Positions 17,046 to 25,323 are shown, numbered from the stretch's first letter. The stretch: 64,000 nt of DNA from Tepidicaulis sp002389665 (GCF_965222285.1 NZ_OZ244942.1:2728001-2792000); one strand, 5' to 3'. Translations and numbers: made by a program. The notes: generated by a model not told the origin, from the letters alone.

Positions 17046-18544
17046 GCGGACTTTTCCTCCATGCGTGAGGCGGTTTTGAGCCGGGCCTGACCTTCCGGCC
17101 CCTTGATCCAGGTTTCGATTTCCTTGCGCCGCGGACGTCCATTGGGGCTGAGAAGGCCGAATGCCTGCATCTCATCGCCCGTCAACACGGCGAAACTGCG
17201 CGGCAGCGCATAATCCGGTATGCCCGTCAAAACGCCCTGCAGCGCCTCGATGATTGCCGCAGGTTCCGCTGTCTGAAAAAAATCGCCGGCAAAAACGCCC
17301 GCCACGATGAGCGCTATGGGATAAGGCGCGCCATGACCGCAGAGCACCGCGCGCAAAATACGCGGATCGCCCTGAAGCTGCGCTTCGATCCATTCCGGCT
17401 GCACATTGCGCCCATAGGCCGTCACCAGCATCGCGTCTTTCCGGCCCTCAACGATGAGATTACCCGCCGCATCGAACCGGCCAAGATCGCCCGTGCGCCA
17501 TGGCCCCTGATGATCTGGGGCCCCTGCATAGCCGCTCATGACGCTCGGGCCCGACACCGTGATCTCACCCTCTTCGATCGTGACGGTAAGCCCGTCCAGC
17601 ACCTTGCCGGCTGTTCCGGCGGCAGCACCGCCCGGCCGGTTGACCGCGACGACCGAGCCGCATTCGGAAAGCCCGTAACCTTCAAGACAGGGAATGCCGA
17701 GCGAGGCGGCCGCCTGAAGCACTTGCGGCGGTACCGGCGCGCCGCCCACCGCAACGGCGCGCAGAGAGGAAGGCGCGTGGGCGTCTGCGAGCAACAGCGC
17801 GCCCACCCAGGCACGTAAAAGCTCGGGCACCAGCACGCTCACGCTGGGGCGCACCTCTTCAAAGGCAAGGCGGATTGCATCGAGATCGCCGCCCGCGCAG
17901 GCCCCGGCGACATGGCGCCGGATAACGGAAAGCCCGCCAACGAGAATGGGCACGTGAATGCCGCACAGTTCTTCAAGCAGCAGAGGGAAGGGAAGAATGG
18001 AAAGATAACTATCCGCGCTGGTCGCCGAAATGGCGCGGGCCAAGGCAGCGGAAATATGATCGAGCTGCCGGTCGCCGAGCCGCACCCCTTTCGGCCTGCC
18101 GGTCGAACCGGAGGTATAAATAATTCGCTGGCCGGGCCGGTGCGCGCGCAGCAGCCCGGTATCCGCCTTGCCAATAACATCCGGCCCGAAAAGCGTCTCG
18201 ACTGGGGCAAGGCGGGCCGCGCGGGCTTTGTTGTCCTCATCGCAAAGAATGAGAGAAAGCCCCGCATCCCCTGCCACATGGGCAAGCTGTTCATCGGAAA
18301 AGAAGGGTGGCAGCGGCACAAGGCAGCGGCCCGACGCTGTCACCGCAAGATCGGCCACCACCCAGTCGATACCGTTCGCCCCCATCAATCCGACGGGGCC
18401 GGCGCCTTCGGCCAGCCTTTCCGCCGCCCCCGCCACACGGGCGGCAAGCTCACGGAAGCTGCAGGACGTTTCATCGTCACGAAAAGCGGTCCGGTCCGGC
18501 CACGTTTCTGCGGCGCGCGCCAGGGCGGCAATAACCTCAGCCAT
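17042..18544 (-). CDS. AMP-forming acyl/aryl ligase (ANL superfamily)
   Basis: Adenylating enzyme of 500 residues. Core motifs: the P-loop IIYTSGSTGRPKGVRL, GYGLSECGSV and TGDLGRFDAAGNLIVEGRKD. The C-terminal box reads SPNGRPRRKEIE, where most relatives have a Lys after the Gly; here it is Arg, so the adenylation Lys may be shifted or absent. It would activate a carboxylic acid to acyl-AMP and probably acyl-CoA; no carrier protein gene is near. ATG 18544 overlaps the hemolysin-family gene by 8 bp and its stop overlaps the diiron-oxidase-like gene by 4 bp. Confidence 0.85.
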   Translation of the reverse strand: MAEVIAALARAAETWPDRTAFRDDETSCSFRELAARVAGAAERLAEGAGPVGLMGANGIDWVVADLAVTASGRCLVPLPPFFSDEQLAHVAGDAGLSLILCDEDNKARAARLAPVETLFGPDVIGKADTGLLRAHRPGQRIIYTSGSTGRPKGVRLGDRQLDHISAALARAISATSADSYLSILPFPLLLEELCGIHVPILVGGLSVIRRHVAGACAGGDLDAIRLAFEEVRPSVSVLVPELLRAWVGALLLADAHAPSSLRAVAVGGAPVPPQVLQAAASLGIPCLEGYGLSECGSVVAVNRPGGAAAGTAGKVLDGLTVTIEEGEITVSGPSVMSGYAGAPDHQGPWRTGDLGRFDAAGNLIVEGRKDAMLVTAYGRNVQPEWIEAQLQGDPRILRAVLCGHGAPYPIALIVAGVFAGDFFQTAEPAAIIEALQGVLTGIPDYALPRSFAVLTGDEMQAFGLLSPNGRPRRKEIETWIKGPEGQARLKTASRMEEKSA

Positions 18545-19166
18545 GAAGAGCACATTCTTTCAAAGGGGAAGAAAAGGCGGGCGCCGGAGAGGAAGCCGGC
18601 GTCAGAGCGGGCACGGAAAGGCTGGCCCGCGGAAAAGCAGCATGCGCCGGGTCGCGCATCAAACAAACCCAGGGGTCCATCTCATAATAGCTGCCCCAGC
18701 TTTGCGCGTTGCCGATCCGCTCCGCCCGTGCCGGGACAAGCGCCGTGAAGGGAATGCCAAGCCGCAGGAAGAGCGCACGCAGCGGGGCGGTGATCGTGAA
18801 AAGTCCGGCGGTCAGCCCGCGCGCACGGCCATAATCGAGCAGCGCCGCCATAAGCGGAAAAAGCGCGAAGGGCGAGGCGCTGACCAGCGTCGTAATTTCG
18901 ATAAAGGCGTGGGAAGAAGGCCCGCCCCAAAGCTCCGCCGCAATGTCGCAAAGCGGTTTGTCGAGATAGGCTTCGGAGAAAAACCCGTCCGCGGCAAGTC
19001 GGATACCGGCCCCGGCAAGCGGCGCGCCGCCATTGCGCTGAACGACACAGAGCTGTGCGGGAAAATTTTCAAGCTGCGCGCCATAAGCCCGCGCATAACC
19101 GGCTTTCAGGAACGCTTCCGCTTCTGCGCGGCCGCTGCTCGCCCGGCCCAAAATCGTGGCTTGCAC
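18537..19166 (-). CDS. Thermostable-hemolysin-family protein (GNAT-like)
   Basis: Protein of 209 residues matching the T_hemolysin family: an N-terminal FLKAGYARAYGAQLENF helix, LAGAGIRLAADGFFSEAYL, and FIEITTLVSASP followed by PLMAALLDYGRARGLTAG. The fold resembles acetyltransferases and LuxI-type synthases, so enzymatic acyl transfer is more plausible than pore formation, despite the name. It is the first gene of the eight-gene operon; a direct-repeat regulator box lies 57-75 bp upstream (19223-19241). The Pro/Ser-rich C-terminus is probably disordered. Confidence 0.8.
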   Translation of the reverse strand: MQATILGRASSGRAEAEAFLKAGYARAYGAQLENFPAQLCVVQRNGGAPLAGAGIRLAADGFFSEAYLDKPLCDIAAELWGGPSSHAFIEITTLVSASPFALFPLMAALLDYGRARGLTAGLFTITAPLRALFLRLGIPFTALVPARAERIGNAQSWGSYYEMDPWVCLMRDPAHAAFPRASLSVPALTPASSPAPAFSSPLKECALHG

Positions 19167-19222
19167 CTATCCGCCTCCGTTACACATGAGCCCTTTAAGA
19201 CAGGCTCATGCTGAAGGGGCCG

Positions 19223-19241
19223 GCTTACACCAACCTTACGG
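19223..19241 (-). promoter_or_regulatory. Candidate response-regulator box before the hemolysin operon
   Basis: Plus-strand sequence GCTTACACCAACCTTACGG: two CTTAC half-sites 11 bp apart, one turn of helix, as OmpR-type regulators bind. It overlaps the last codons of the kinase gene and sits 57-75 bp upstream of the hemolysin-family start. It matches the box at 22075-22093 in 16 of 19 positions. Confidence 0.6.
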
Positions 19242-20675
19242 CGCGGAAGGGGCCGCTTCATGGGCAGACGGGTCGGCGGAAAACTCAGGGAAAACAAGCG
19301 TAAACAGCGCGCCGCCGCCTGGATTTTGCGCAGCCTCCGCCCGCCCGCCATGGGCCGCCATGATCTGCTGAACGATGGAAAGGCCGAGACCCGCGCCATC
19401 CTCCACCTTGCGGTCAGCACGCCAGAAACGGTCGAACACGAGGCCGAGCCGGCTCTTCTCGATGCCGCAACCCCGGTCGATCACGCTTATTTTTCCGGGC
19501 CGTTCCACCCTCACCGTCACAGCCTCCCCTGCCGGGGAATATTGCAACGCGTTTTCAATCAGATTGCGCAAGGCAACGGCGATGAAGGACCGGTTGCCGC
19601 GCACGAAAAGCGCGCCCTCCGGCGCCTCGAGCGCAACCTCCTGACCGCGCTTCAAAGCAAAAGGCGCGAGCGCCGCCACCGTTTCTTCAGCCACCTCGTG
19701 AAGATCCGTTTGTTCATGCAGCGCCAATTGAAAATTATCCGCCTGCGCAAGATGCAGAAATTGCTGCACAAGACGCTCCAGCGCGCGCACTTCTCCCAAG
19801 GCTTCGGCGCGGTCGAGCTCGCGGTTTTCCAAATCCGCCCGCAAAATGGTCAAAGGCGTGCGCAGCTGATGGGCGGCATTGGCGGTAAACTCCCGCTGGC
19901 GCCGGTACCCGTCCTCGATCTTGCGCAGCGCCTCGTTGACCGCCTCGACGATCGGCAGGACTTCCGACGGGATACCCTCCGTTTCCAGCCGCGCATCGAG
20001 AGAGGCCGGCCCAAGCGAGCGGGCAACGCGCGAAACCGCACCAATGGAACGCAAGGAGAGACGCACCGTCAGCACCACCGTTGCAATGATGGCCACAAGA
20101 AAAAGCAGAAAAGCCCACCACTGGCGCTCGAAAAACTCCTCAATCACCGTATCGGCCAGCACATCGGAATGAACGGGGCCTTGCGCGACCTGCACCGTAT
20201 AAGGTTGCTCCCCGAGCCACACCCGCATGCTCGCACCATAAAAAGTTTGCCCGCGCTCCAGATCACGGAATTCGAAATAGCTGACGCGCTCCCTTCCCGC
20301 ACCCGGGTCGAACCAGTCTTCCGGCAAGTGACCGGCAAGGCGCATCCCGTAATTGGAATGCATCAGCGGCGCGCCCTCCGCATCGGAAATCAAGAAGAGA
20401 TACTGCCCGTCCGGCGCGCTATAGGCTTTTTCAAGTTCGGACGGCAAGGCAAGCCGCACCTCGCCAGCCTCCCTTCGCAAATGAACCGCCACATCTTTTG
20501 CCTGCCATTCAAGCGACCGGTCGCGCAGCGTATCCTGCTCCACCGCCATTTGCACCGAGAGCACGCCGAGGATGATCGCCACCGCTCCGATGACGATGAG
20601 AGAAAGCGAAACGGAGAGCCGGCCGGTCAGCGAACTCATCCAGCGCGGGCCTTTCAGCTGCAGCAGCGCTCTCAT
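19236..20675 (-). CDS. Sensor histidine kinase (PmrB/QseC-like)
   Basis: Kinase of 479 residues: TM1 near residues 23-43, a periplasmic domain to about 185, TM2 near 186-205, HAMP, then the H-box AANAAHQLRTPLTIL spelled with His269, N-box NLIENALQYSP, DRGCGIEKS and GAGLGLSIV. Layout and H-box are those of PmrB/QseC-type kinases, which often sense metal or envelope stress and control eptA. It overlaps the response regulator gene by 4 bp (ATGA). The hemolysin/eptA operon starts 70 bp after its stop. Confidence 0.9.
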   Translation of the reverse strand: MRALLQLKGPRWMSSLTGRLSVSLSLIVIGAVAIILGVLSVQMAVEQDTLRDRSLEWQAKDVAVHLRREAGEVRLALPSELEKAYSAPDGQYLFLISDAEGAPLMHSNYGMRLAGHLPEDWFDPGAGRERVSYFEFRDLERGQTFYGASMRVWLGEQPYTVQVAQGPVHSDVLADTVIEEFFERQWWAFLLFLVAIIATVVLTVRLSLRSIGAVSRVARSLGPASLDARLETEGIPSEVLPIVEAVNEALRKIEDGYRRQREFTANAAHQLRTPLTILRADLENRELDRAEALGEVRALERLVQQFLHLAQADNFQLALHEQTDLHEVAEETVAALAPFALKRGQEVALEAPEGALFVRGNRSFIAVALRNLIENALQYSPAGEAVTVRVERPGKISVIDRGCGIEKSRLGLVFDRFWRADRKVEDGAGLGLSIVQQIMAAHGGRAEAAQNPGGGALFTLVFPEFSADPSAHEAAPSAP

Positions 20676-21358
20676 GAGCCCACCGCCTCGTTCTCGCTCA
20701 GCAGATAGCCGACGCCGCGCACCGTGTGAATGCCGACGCTCGCGCCTGCTTTTTCCAGATTGCGCCTGAGCCGGTAAACGCAGACTTCCACCGAGTTGGA
20801 CGCGACTTCATCGCCGAAGGCATAAAGATTTTCTTCGATCGCCGATTTCGATACGACGCGGCCCGCCCGCCGCATCATCAGCTCGAGAAGATCGGTTTCC
20901 CGGCGTGAAAGCACGAGAGGCACCTCTCCTACCGCGACGCTCCGGCCCGTCGTGTCGAGACGGACATTGCCGCAGGCAAGCTCAACGCCGAGCGCGCCCC
21001 CGGGGCGGCGCAATAGCGCCCGGACACGCGCGGCAAGCTCTTCCGGCGCAAAGGGTTTGGTCAGATAGTCGTCCGCGCCGAGATTGAGCCCTTCGACCCG
21101 CTCCTTGATATCGTCACGCGCCGTGAGGATGAGAACGGGGATATCTTTTCCTTCCTGGCGCAGGCGGCGCAGGAAAACGAAGCCGTCCGTGTCGGGCAGG
21201 CCGAGATCAAGCACCAGCACATCGTAGCGCACACCGGAAAGGGCGAGGGCGCCGTCTTCTGCCGTCATGCAAATATCCGCAACAAGACCGGCGCCCTGGA
21301 CCGTCTCGGCGACGATCCGGGCGATCCGGTCATTGTCTTCGATAATAAGTGCCCGCAT
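20672..21358 (-). CDS. OmpR-family response regulator (PmrA/QseB-like)
   Basis: Regulator of 228 residues. Receiver: acidic pair in IIEDND, phosphoacceptor Asp51 in VLVLDLGLPDTDG, Lys in LTKPFAPEE. A winged-helix output domain follows (LVLSRRETDLLELMMRRAG, NSVEVCVYRLRRNLEKAG, IHTVRGVGYLL). It is translationally coupled to the kinase. A likely binding site, a CTTAC direct repeat, occurs upstream of this operon and of the downstream eight-gene operon, which I take as its regulon. Confidence 0.92.
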   Translation of the reverse strand: MRALIIEDNDRIARIVAETVQGAGLVADICMTAEDGALALSGVRYDVLVLDLGLPDTDGFVFLRRLRQEGKDIPVLILTARDDIKERVEGLNLGADDYLTKPFAPEELAARVRALLRRPGGALGVELACGNVRLDTTGRSVAVGEVPLVLSRRETDLLELMMRRAGRVVSKSAIEENLYAFGDEVASNSVEVCVYRLRRNLEKAGASVGIHTVRGVGYLLSENEAVGS

Positions 21359-21379
21359 GAAGACCGCTATCCAGTGAAC

Positions 21380-22027
21380 CTACTGGAGAATATAGCTGAT
21401 CTGCGACCCATCCGAACCGGCAAACTGCACTTGTACGAGCACGCCGTTCGCATCGTACCAGAGCTCCCGGTTAAGCTGACCGGTCACAGAATAATGCGTC
21501 GCACTTACATTGCGCCCGCCCGCCTCCACGATTTCCGCACCGACCCGCGTCACGGTTACCGGCATATGGCTGCCATCGAGCGTGTTGAGAAGCGCGCTTT
21601 GCTTGACGAGTTCCTCGTTCCAGAGCGAGGCGGGAATAACGCCCGGCTCTTCCGGACCTTGGCGGCCATCACCGTCCACAACAAGCTTACCGTCTTCCAG
21701 GCGGACGGCGAGATGGTGCGCCTTACCGTCGTCATTGGTTTTGGAATTGAGCTGCACAAGCTGGCCGTCGCGCCAGACCTCATGGCCCTCATGCTCGAAC
21801 CGGTAAAGCGCGATGCCGAGCACCTTCACCGCCACATCGGTCTCGATTTCAACTTCAAGCGCGCCGCTTTTCTGCTCGAACTCGATCTCATGCGTGCCGA
21901 TTTCATCGCCTTCGCGCATCACCGTGAAATGCAATTCGCCGCTCGCCGGCACCGCCGCGCCCGCCGTCTGGACCAGGCCCAAGAAAAGCCCCGCACCCAG
22001 CACCGCCCCGGCAATTTCCCTTTTCAT
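21380..22027 (-). CDS. DUF6134-like secreted protein
   Basis: Protein of 215 residues with signal peptide MKREIAGAVLGAGLFLGLVQTAGA. The mature domain starts GELHFTVMREGDEIGTHEIEF, the pattern of DUF6134/DUF3108-type periplasmic proteins, beta-rich with ELWYDANGVLVQVQF near the end. Function unknown, likely envelope. ATG 22027 has GGAAGGGG upstream; an ATG at 22048 is possible. It precedes the response regulator by 21 bp, so it belongs to the two-component operon, which is unusual. Confidence 0.75.
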   Translation of the reverse strand: MKREIAGAVLGAGLFLGLVQTAGAAVPASGELHFTVMREGDEIGTHEIEFEQKSGALEVEIETDVAVKVLGIALYRFEHEGHEVWRDGQLVQLNSKTNDDGKAHHLAVRLEDGKLVVDGDGRQGPEEPGVIPASLWNEELVKQSALLNTLDGSHMPVTVTRVGAEIVEAGGRNVSATHYSVTGQLNRELWYDANGVLVQVQFAGSDGSQISYILQ

Positions 22028-22331
22028 GCAAAGCCCCTTCCGCATCACTGTTTGGCCGCATCAGAGCCCGGCTCGCTTACGGCATCCTTACGGACTCCGC
22101 AGAAATGTGGGGGCGCGGCTTGACGCCTCCCCTTTCCTGGCAAGCAAGGTTAAGGGTATCTGCCATAAGGACGACAAAGGGTATTACCCGTTTCAGCCAT
22201 GAACCTTCAATTGAGCTCCGCCGGGGTTAGCTTGGGCGTCCCGGCCGCATTGCCAAAACTAGAAATTTGCATTACGGCCGCACTTACCCTGCCTTGGCAC
22301 AGCAGCTAACCAATGTGGTCTCGCGTCTTCT
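22028..22331. other. Intergenic region with promoter of the two-component operon
   Basis: About 300 bp between the DUF6134-like gene (reading left) and the end of the DUF5676-like gene. It contains the direct-repeat box at 22075-22093. No other coding frame, RNA gene or terminator is convincing. Confidence 0.5.
22075..22093 (-). promoter_or_regulatory. Candidate response-regulator box before the two-component operon
   Basis: Plus-strand GCTTACGGCATCCTTACGG: CTTACGG repeated with an 11-bp period, 48-66 bp upstream of the DUF6134-like start. Same half-sites and spacing as the box at 19223-19241. Its place suggests autoregulation of the regulator operon. Confidence 0.6.
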
Positions 22332-22610
22332 TTAACCTCTTGCGTGAAAAAAGTTGCGGAGGGGCACGAACACAACGGCGATGTACCAACCGTAGAGATA
22401 GGCGCCGATCAACCCGAAAAAGAACCCCTGCACCGTTAGCCATTCAAAACCGGGAAGGAGCGGCGCCCAGGCCTCATACATCCGCATCGGTTCCGGCGCG
22501 ACAAGGCCGAAGGCGACGCACAAAAGATAGCTAATGAGTAGAAAGAGGGACAAGCTGTGCCCGACGGGCACAATGCGAAGCCGTTTTTCTATTGCTGGCG
22601 TTTCTGTCAT
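22332..22610 (-). CDS. DUF5676-family small membrane protein
   Basis: Protein of 92 residues with two transmembrane helices. The sequence LRIVPVGHSLSLFLLISYLL, PLLPGFEWLTVQGF and AYLYGWYIAVVFVPL is the DUF5676 pattern. Members often lie near copper or metal resistance genes; here the Cus operon is about 2 kb away. GGAGG-type site (CCGGAGGATGCC) precedes the ATG. Function unknown. Confidence 0.85.
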   Translation of the reverse strand: MTETPAIEKRLRIVPVGHSLSLFLLISYLLCVAFGLVAPEPMRMYEAWAPLLPGFEWLTVQGFFFGLIGAYLYGWYIAVVFVPLRNFFHARG

Positions 22611-22862
22611 GGCATCCTCCGGTTCTTTATCGGTCCATCGGCTGCTTTCGCTTTGAAAAGCGTGAACCTATGGCCGTTGATTGTCCAGACTGCAATCCCG
22701 GTGAACGGTCATTTAATTTATTCCTAAGCAGATCAAATTGAAGAAACTCTGCAGAGATAAGGCCGTTTGACATAGAACAAACCCGTTCTCCTTGCGTTGC
22801 AATACTGGCCGATTCATGCGGGAGTGGGGCTGACTGCTCAAGCATGGCAAACGGAGGGAAAA

Positions 22863-24182
22863 ATGGATAACGAAGACCGCTCTCCCAAATACGCAAAAAA
22901 CAGTTTGACGCTCGCCGGCGCCGTCATGCTGGGAACGGGCGTGATGATCGGTGCGGGGATTTTCGCTCTAACCGGGCAAATGGCCGAACTTTCCGGTCCG
23001 TTATTTCCGATTGCCTTTCTCTCCGCCGCCATCGTCGTTCTCTTCAGCGCGTATTCTTACGTAAAAATGTCCGCCGCTTATCCCTCGGCAGGCGGCATCG
23101 CAATGTATCTGCACAAGGCCTATGGAGACACACTGCCCACAGCCTTCAACGCGCTGCTTATGTATTTTTCCATGGTCATCGCGCAGAGTTTCCTGGCCCG
23201 CACATTCGGCGCCTACACGCTGCAGCTTTTCGATATGCCCGATAACAGTATTTGGGTGCCGGTCCTCGGTGTAGCGCTTCTGATTGCGGCTTTCCTGATC
23301 AACCTGTCAAAGAACCAGATCATCGAAGCCGTCGCTTCATTCATCGGTATCCTCAAACTCGTCGGTATCGTGCTCTTCGGCGCCGTCGGCGTATGGCTGG
23401 CGGAAGATATTGCCGCAGACTTCACTCAGGCGGACCCCCGCGCCTCATGGGAAGGGTTTCTGGCGGCCACCGCGCTTGGGATTCTTGCTTTTAAAGGCTT
23501 TACAACCATCACGAATAGCGGCTCGGAGCTCACCGAACCCCATAAGAATGTGGGTCGGGCAATTCTGATCTCTATTGCCCTATGCGTCGTGATTTACGCG
23601 CTGGTCGGTTTTGCCGTGGCAAGCAATCTGTCGATCGATCAAATCATAGAAACAAAAAACTATTCTCTTGCCGCCGCGGCCCGCCCGGCGCTCGGTGATC
23701 TCGGTCTCTGGTTCACCGTTATTCTGGCGATGGCGGCAACAGCGGGCGGCATTATCGCCAGCATCTTCGCGGTGTCGCGCATGCTTGCCATGCTTACGCA
23801 AATGCGTCTGGTCGCTCATAGCCATTTCGGCATGCCCGGCAGCATTCAGAAACACACCCTCGTTTACACGGTGGTTCTGGGCATTGTTCTCACGGCTTTC
23901 TTCGACCTCACCCGGATCGCGGCACTGGGGATTATCTTCTATCTAATTATGGATATCGCCGTGCATTGGGGCATCCTTAGATATCTGCGTAAAGAAATCG
24001 GCGCAAATGCCATGGTCCTGATATCCGCCATTCTGCTCGACCTCATCGTTCTTGGCGGCTTTGTCTGGGTTAAACTTGGCTCCGACATCACCGTGGTCGG
24101 CGTCGCTCTGGGCGCGATGGCGGTCATCTTCGTTTCCGAGGTGATTTTTTTGAAACACCGCAAGAGTGAGGGACACCAGTAA
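22863..24182 (+). CDS. APC-family amino acid/polyamine permease
   Basis: Transporter of 439 residues with about twelve transmembrane helices. The N-terminal NSLTLAGAVMLGTGVMIGAG and FALTGQMAELSG form the substrate-binding unwound helix of the APC fold, and YPSAGGIAMYLHKAYG follows. It imports or exchanges amino acids or amines; substrate not predictable. The ATG at 22863 is preceded by GGAGGGAA; an earlier frame start would add residues without a good site. Confidence 0.88.
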   Translation: MDNEDRSPKYAKNSLTLAGAVMLGTGVMIGAGIFALTGQMAELSGPLFPIAFLSAAIVVLFSAYSYVKMSAAYPSAGGIAMYLHKAYGDTLPTAFNALLMYFSMVIAQSFLARTFGAYTLQLFDMPDNSIWVPVLGVALLIAAFLINLSKNQIIEAVASFIGILKLVGIVLFGAVGVWLAEDIAADFTQADPRASWEGFLAATALGILAFKGFTTITNSGSELTEPHKNVGRAILISIALCVVIYALVGFAVASNLSIDQIIETKNYSLAAAARPALGDLGLWFTVILAMAATAGGIIASIFAVSRMLAMLTQMRLVAHSHFGMPGSIQKHTLVYTVVLGIVLTAFFDLTRIAALGIIFYLIMDIAVHWGILRYLRKEIGANAMVLISAILLDLIVLGGFVWVKLGSDITVVGVALGAMAVIFVSEVIFLKHRKSEGHQ

Positions 24183-24233
24183 CAAGGCCCGGCGCAAAAG
24201 AAAGCAACCGCTTCCAAGGAAGGAGACGTTTTG

Positions 24234-24452
24234 ATGATGCAAGAAAATATGGCAGGTGCGCATCTTATCTGGATGCTCATCTTGGCGCTCGTTGTTGTCA
24301 TTCCTTTCTGGCGCATCTGTCAGAAAGCGGGCTATCCGGGCATACTGGGGCTCTTGTCCATCGTGCCCATTGCCAATATCGCCCTGATTTATTTTCTGGC
24401 CTTCGCCAGATGGCCTGCGCATAAAAGCGTGCAGCAAGACCCGTCCTCGTAA
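24234..24452 (+). CDS. Small two-helix membrane protein
   Basis: Protein of 72 residues (MMQENMAGAHLIWMLILAL...) with two hydrophobic helices joined by WRICQKAGYPGILGLLSIV, a pattern of small inner-membrane proteins of unknown role. AAGGAGAC upstream is a strong ribosome binding site; ATGs at 24234 and 24237 both fit. It follows the permease by about 50 bp and may share its transcript. Confidence 0.7.
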   Translation: MMQENMAGAHLIWMLILALVVVIPFWRICQKAGYPGILGLLSIVPIANIALIYFLAFARWPAHKSVQQDPSS

Positions 24453-24485
24453 ACCGCACTTCTGCCAAGCAGCCCGCCGGGGCAC

Positions 24486-24671
24486 TCAATGAGCTTGTTT
24501 CGGCGGGCAAGGCCTGTCGCCATAGGAACAGAAAACACAGCAATCGCCGGGTAGAGGGCGCAGAAGTCTGCCGCAGGATTTGCATTCGTAGAAATACTGG
24601 CACGCATCCGTTGGCATCTGCTCTACGGCTTTATGGCCGCATGCCGGACATGTAATTAAGGATTCGGTCAT
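24486..24671 (-). CDS. GDCCVxC-type zinc-ribbon protein
   Basis: Protein of 61 residues with Cys pairs LITCPACGHK, YECKSCGRLL, and the defining box GDCCVFCSYGDRPCPP. These small cytoplasmic proteins are found beside metal-resistance genes and presumably bind zinc, copper or mercury; no activity is known to me. Start ATG 24671 (MTESLITC). Confidence 0.82.
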   Translation of the reverse strand: MTESLITCPACGHKAVEQMPTDACQYFYECKSCGRLLRPLPGDCCVFCSYGDRPCPPKQAH

Positions 24672-24814
24672 CATGAGGCCGGTCCCCATCCAAGTGAGCC
24701 GGACCGCAAGCCTATCCCTTTGGGCAGATTACGCTTCTTCACAAGATGCGGAGCATATCGCCGCATAACAGGTTTTTCTCTGGACCGGGCGGGCGGAGAG
24801 GCTAGGATGGCTTC

Positions 24815-25228
24815 ATGATCCGCTATCTTTTATATCCGCTGCTTGCCTTGGCGCTGCTGGTTGCGCCCGGCACGTTTTTGCCTGCGGATATGGGCCCCTT
24901 TGCCGCCCAGGCAGATCAAGGCTCGGCGCCCTCCCCTGACGCAGGGAAAATAAGTGCTGTAGCGGAAGTGAACGCGTCCGCAGGGGAAATGCACGATTGC
25001 GGCACCTGCGGCACCTGCGCGGAAAACGGTGACTGCACGGCGGGCAATGGCGACGCCGCCTGCGATAAAACATGCCTTACAGCTTGCAGCACCGGCTCTC
25101 TTTCCAGCTTTCATGCCCCGGCTTGCGCCATAACGGCGCGCTCCGGCGGCGATAAGGTCCGTATTCCCGGAAGTCGGATCGCCGCGCATCTTGTCCCCGC
25201 CAGCGATCCACCTCCCCCCCGCCTCTAA
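24815..25228 (+). CDS. Cys-rich secreted protein ahead of Cus genes
   Basis: Protein of 137 residues with an N-terminal signal (YLLYPLLALALLVAPGTFLP). The centre holds a Cys cluster: HDCGTCGTCAENGDC then CDKTCLTAC, eight Cys in about 35 residues, suited to binding Cu(I) or Ag(I) or to disulfides. I recognise no family. It lies 95 bp upstream of the TolC-like gene; a short inverted repeat (ATGCGG at 24746 / CCGCAT at 24761) lies in its promoter region and could bind a metal regulator, which is speculative. Confidence 0.6.
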   Translation: MIRYLLYPLLALALLVAPGTFLPADMGPFAAQADQGSAPSPDAGKISAVAEVNASAGEMHDCGTCGTCAENGDCTAGNGDAACDKTCLTACSTGSLSSFHAPACAITARSGGDKVRIPGSRIAAHLVPASDPPPPRL

Positions 25229-25323
25229 CAGATCACGCGTGTAGCGCCGCTGCGCCGCGCGCGCCCTTCCTCCGGCATGGAGCCGGAAGGATCTCCAGAT
25301 CTGTTCGAGGAGACGATACTCTC

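Noticed and set aside
18537..19166. Reading the thermostable-hemolysin-family protein as a secreted toxin
   Set aside because: No signal peptide or pore motif; the sequence fits a GNAT-like enzyme fold and the operon is metabolic and envelope-related.
19260..20708. 482-codon open frame opposite the sensor kinase
   Set aside because: Composition is that of an antisense GC-rich frame (Arg/His-rich) and the opposite strand encodes a complete kinase.
22627..22896. 89-codon frame between the DUF5676 and permease genes
   Set aside because: No ribosome binding site, no recognisable sequence, overlaps the permease promoter and start.
24746..24766. ATGCGG/CCGCAT inverted repeat as a proven metal-regulator operator
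   Set aside because: Arms are only 6 bp and no regulator gene lies nearby; kept only as a remark under the Cys-rich gene.
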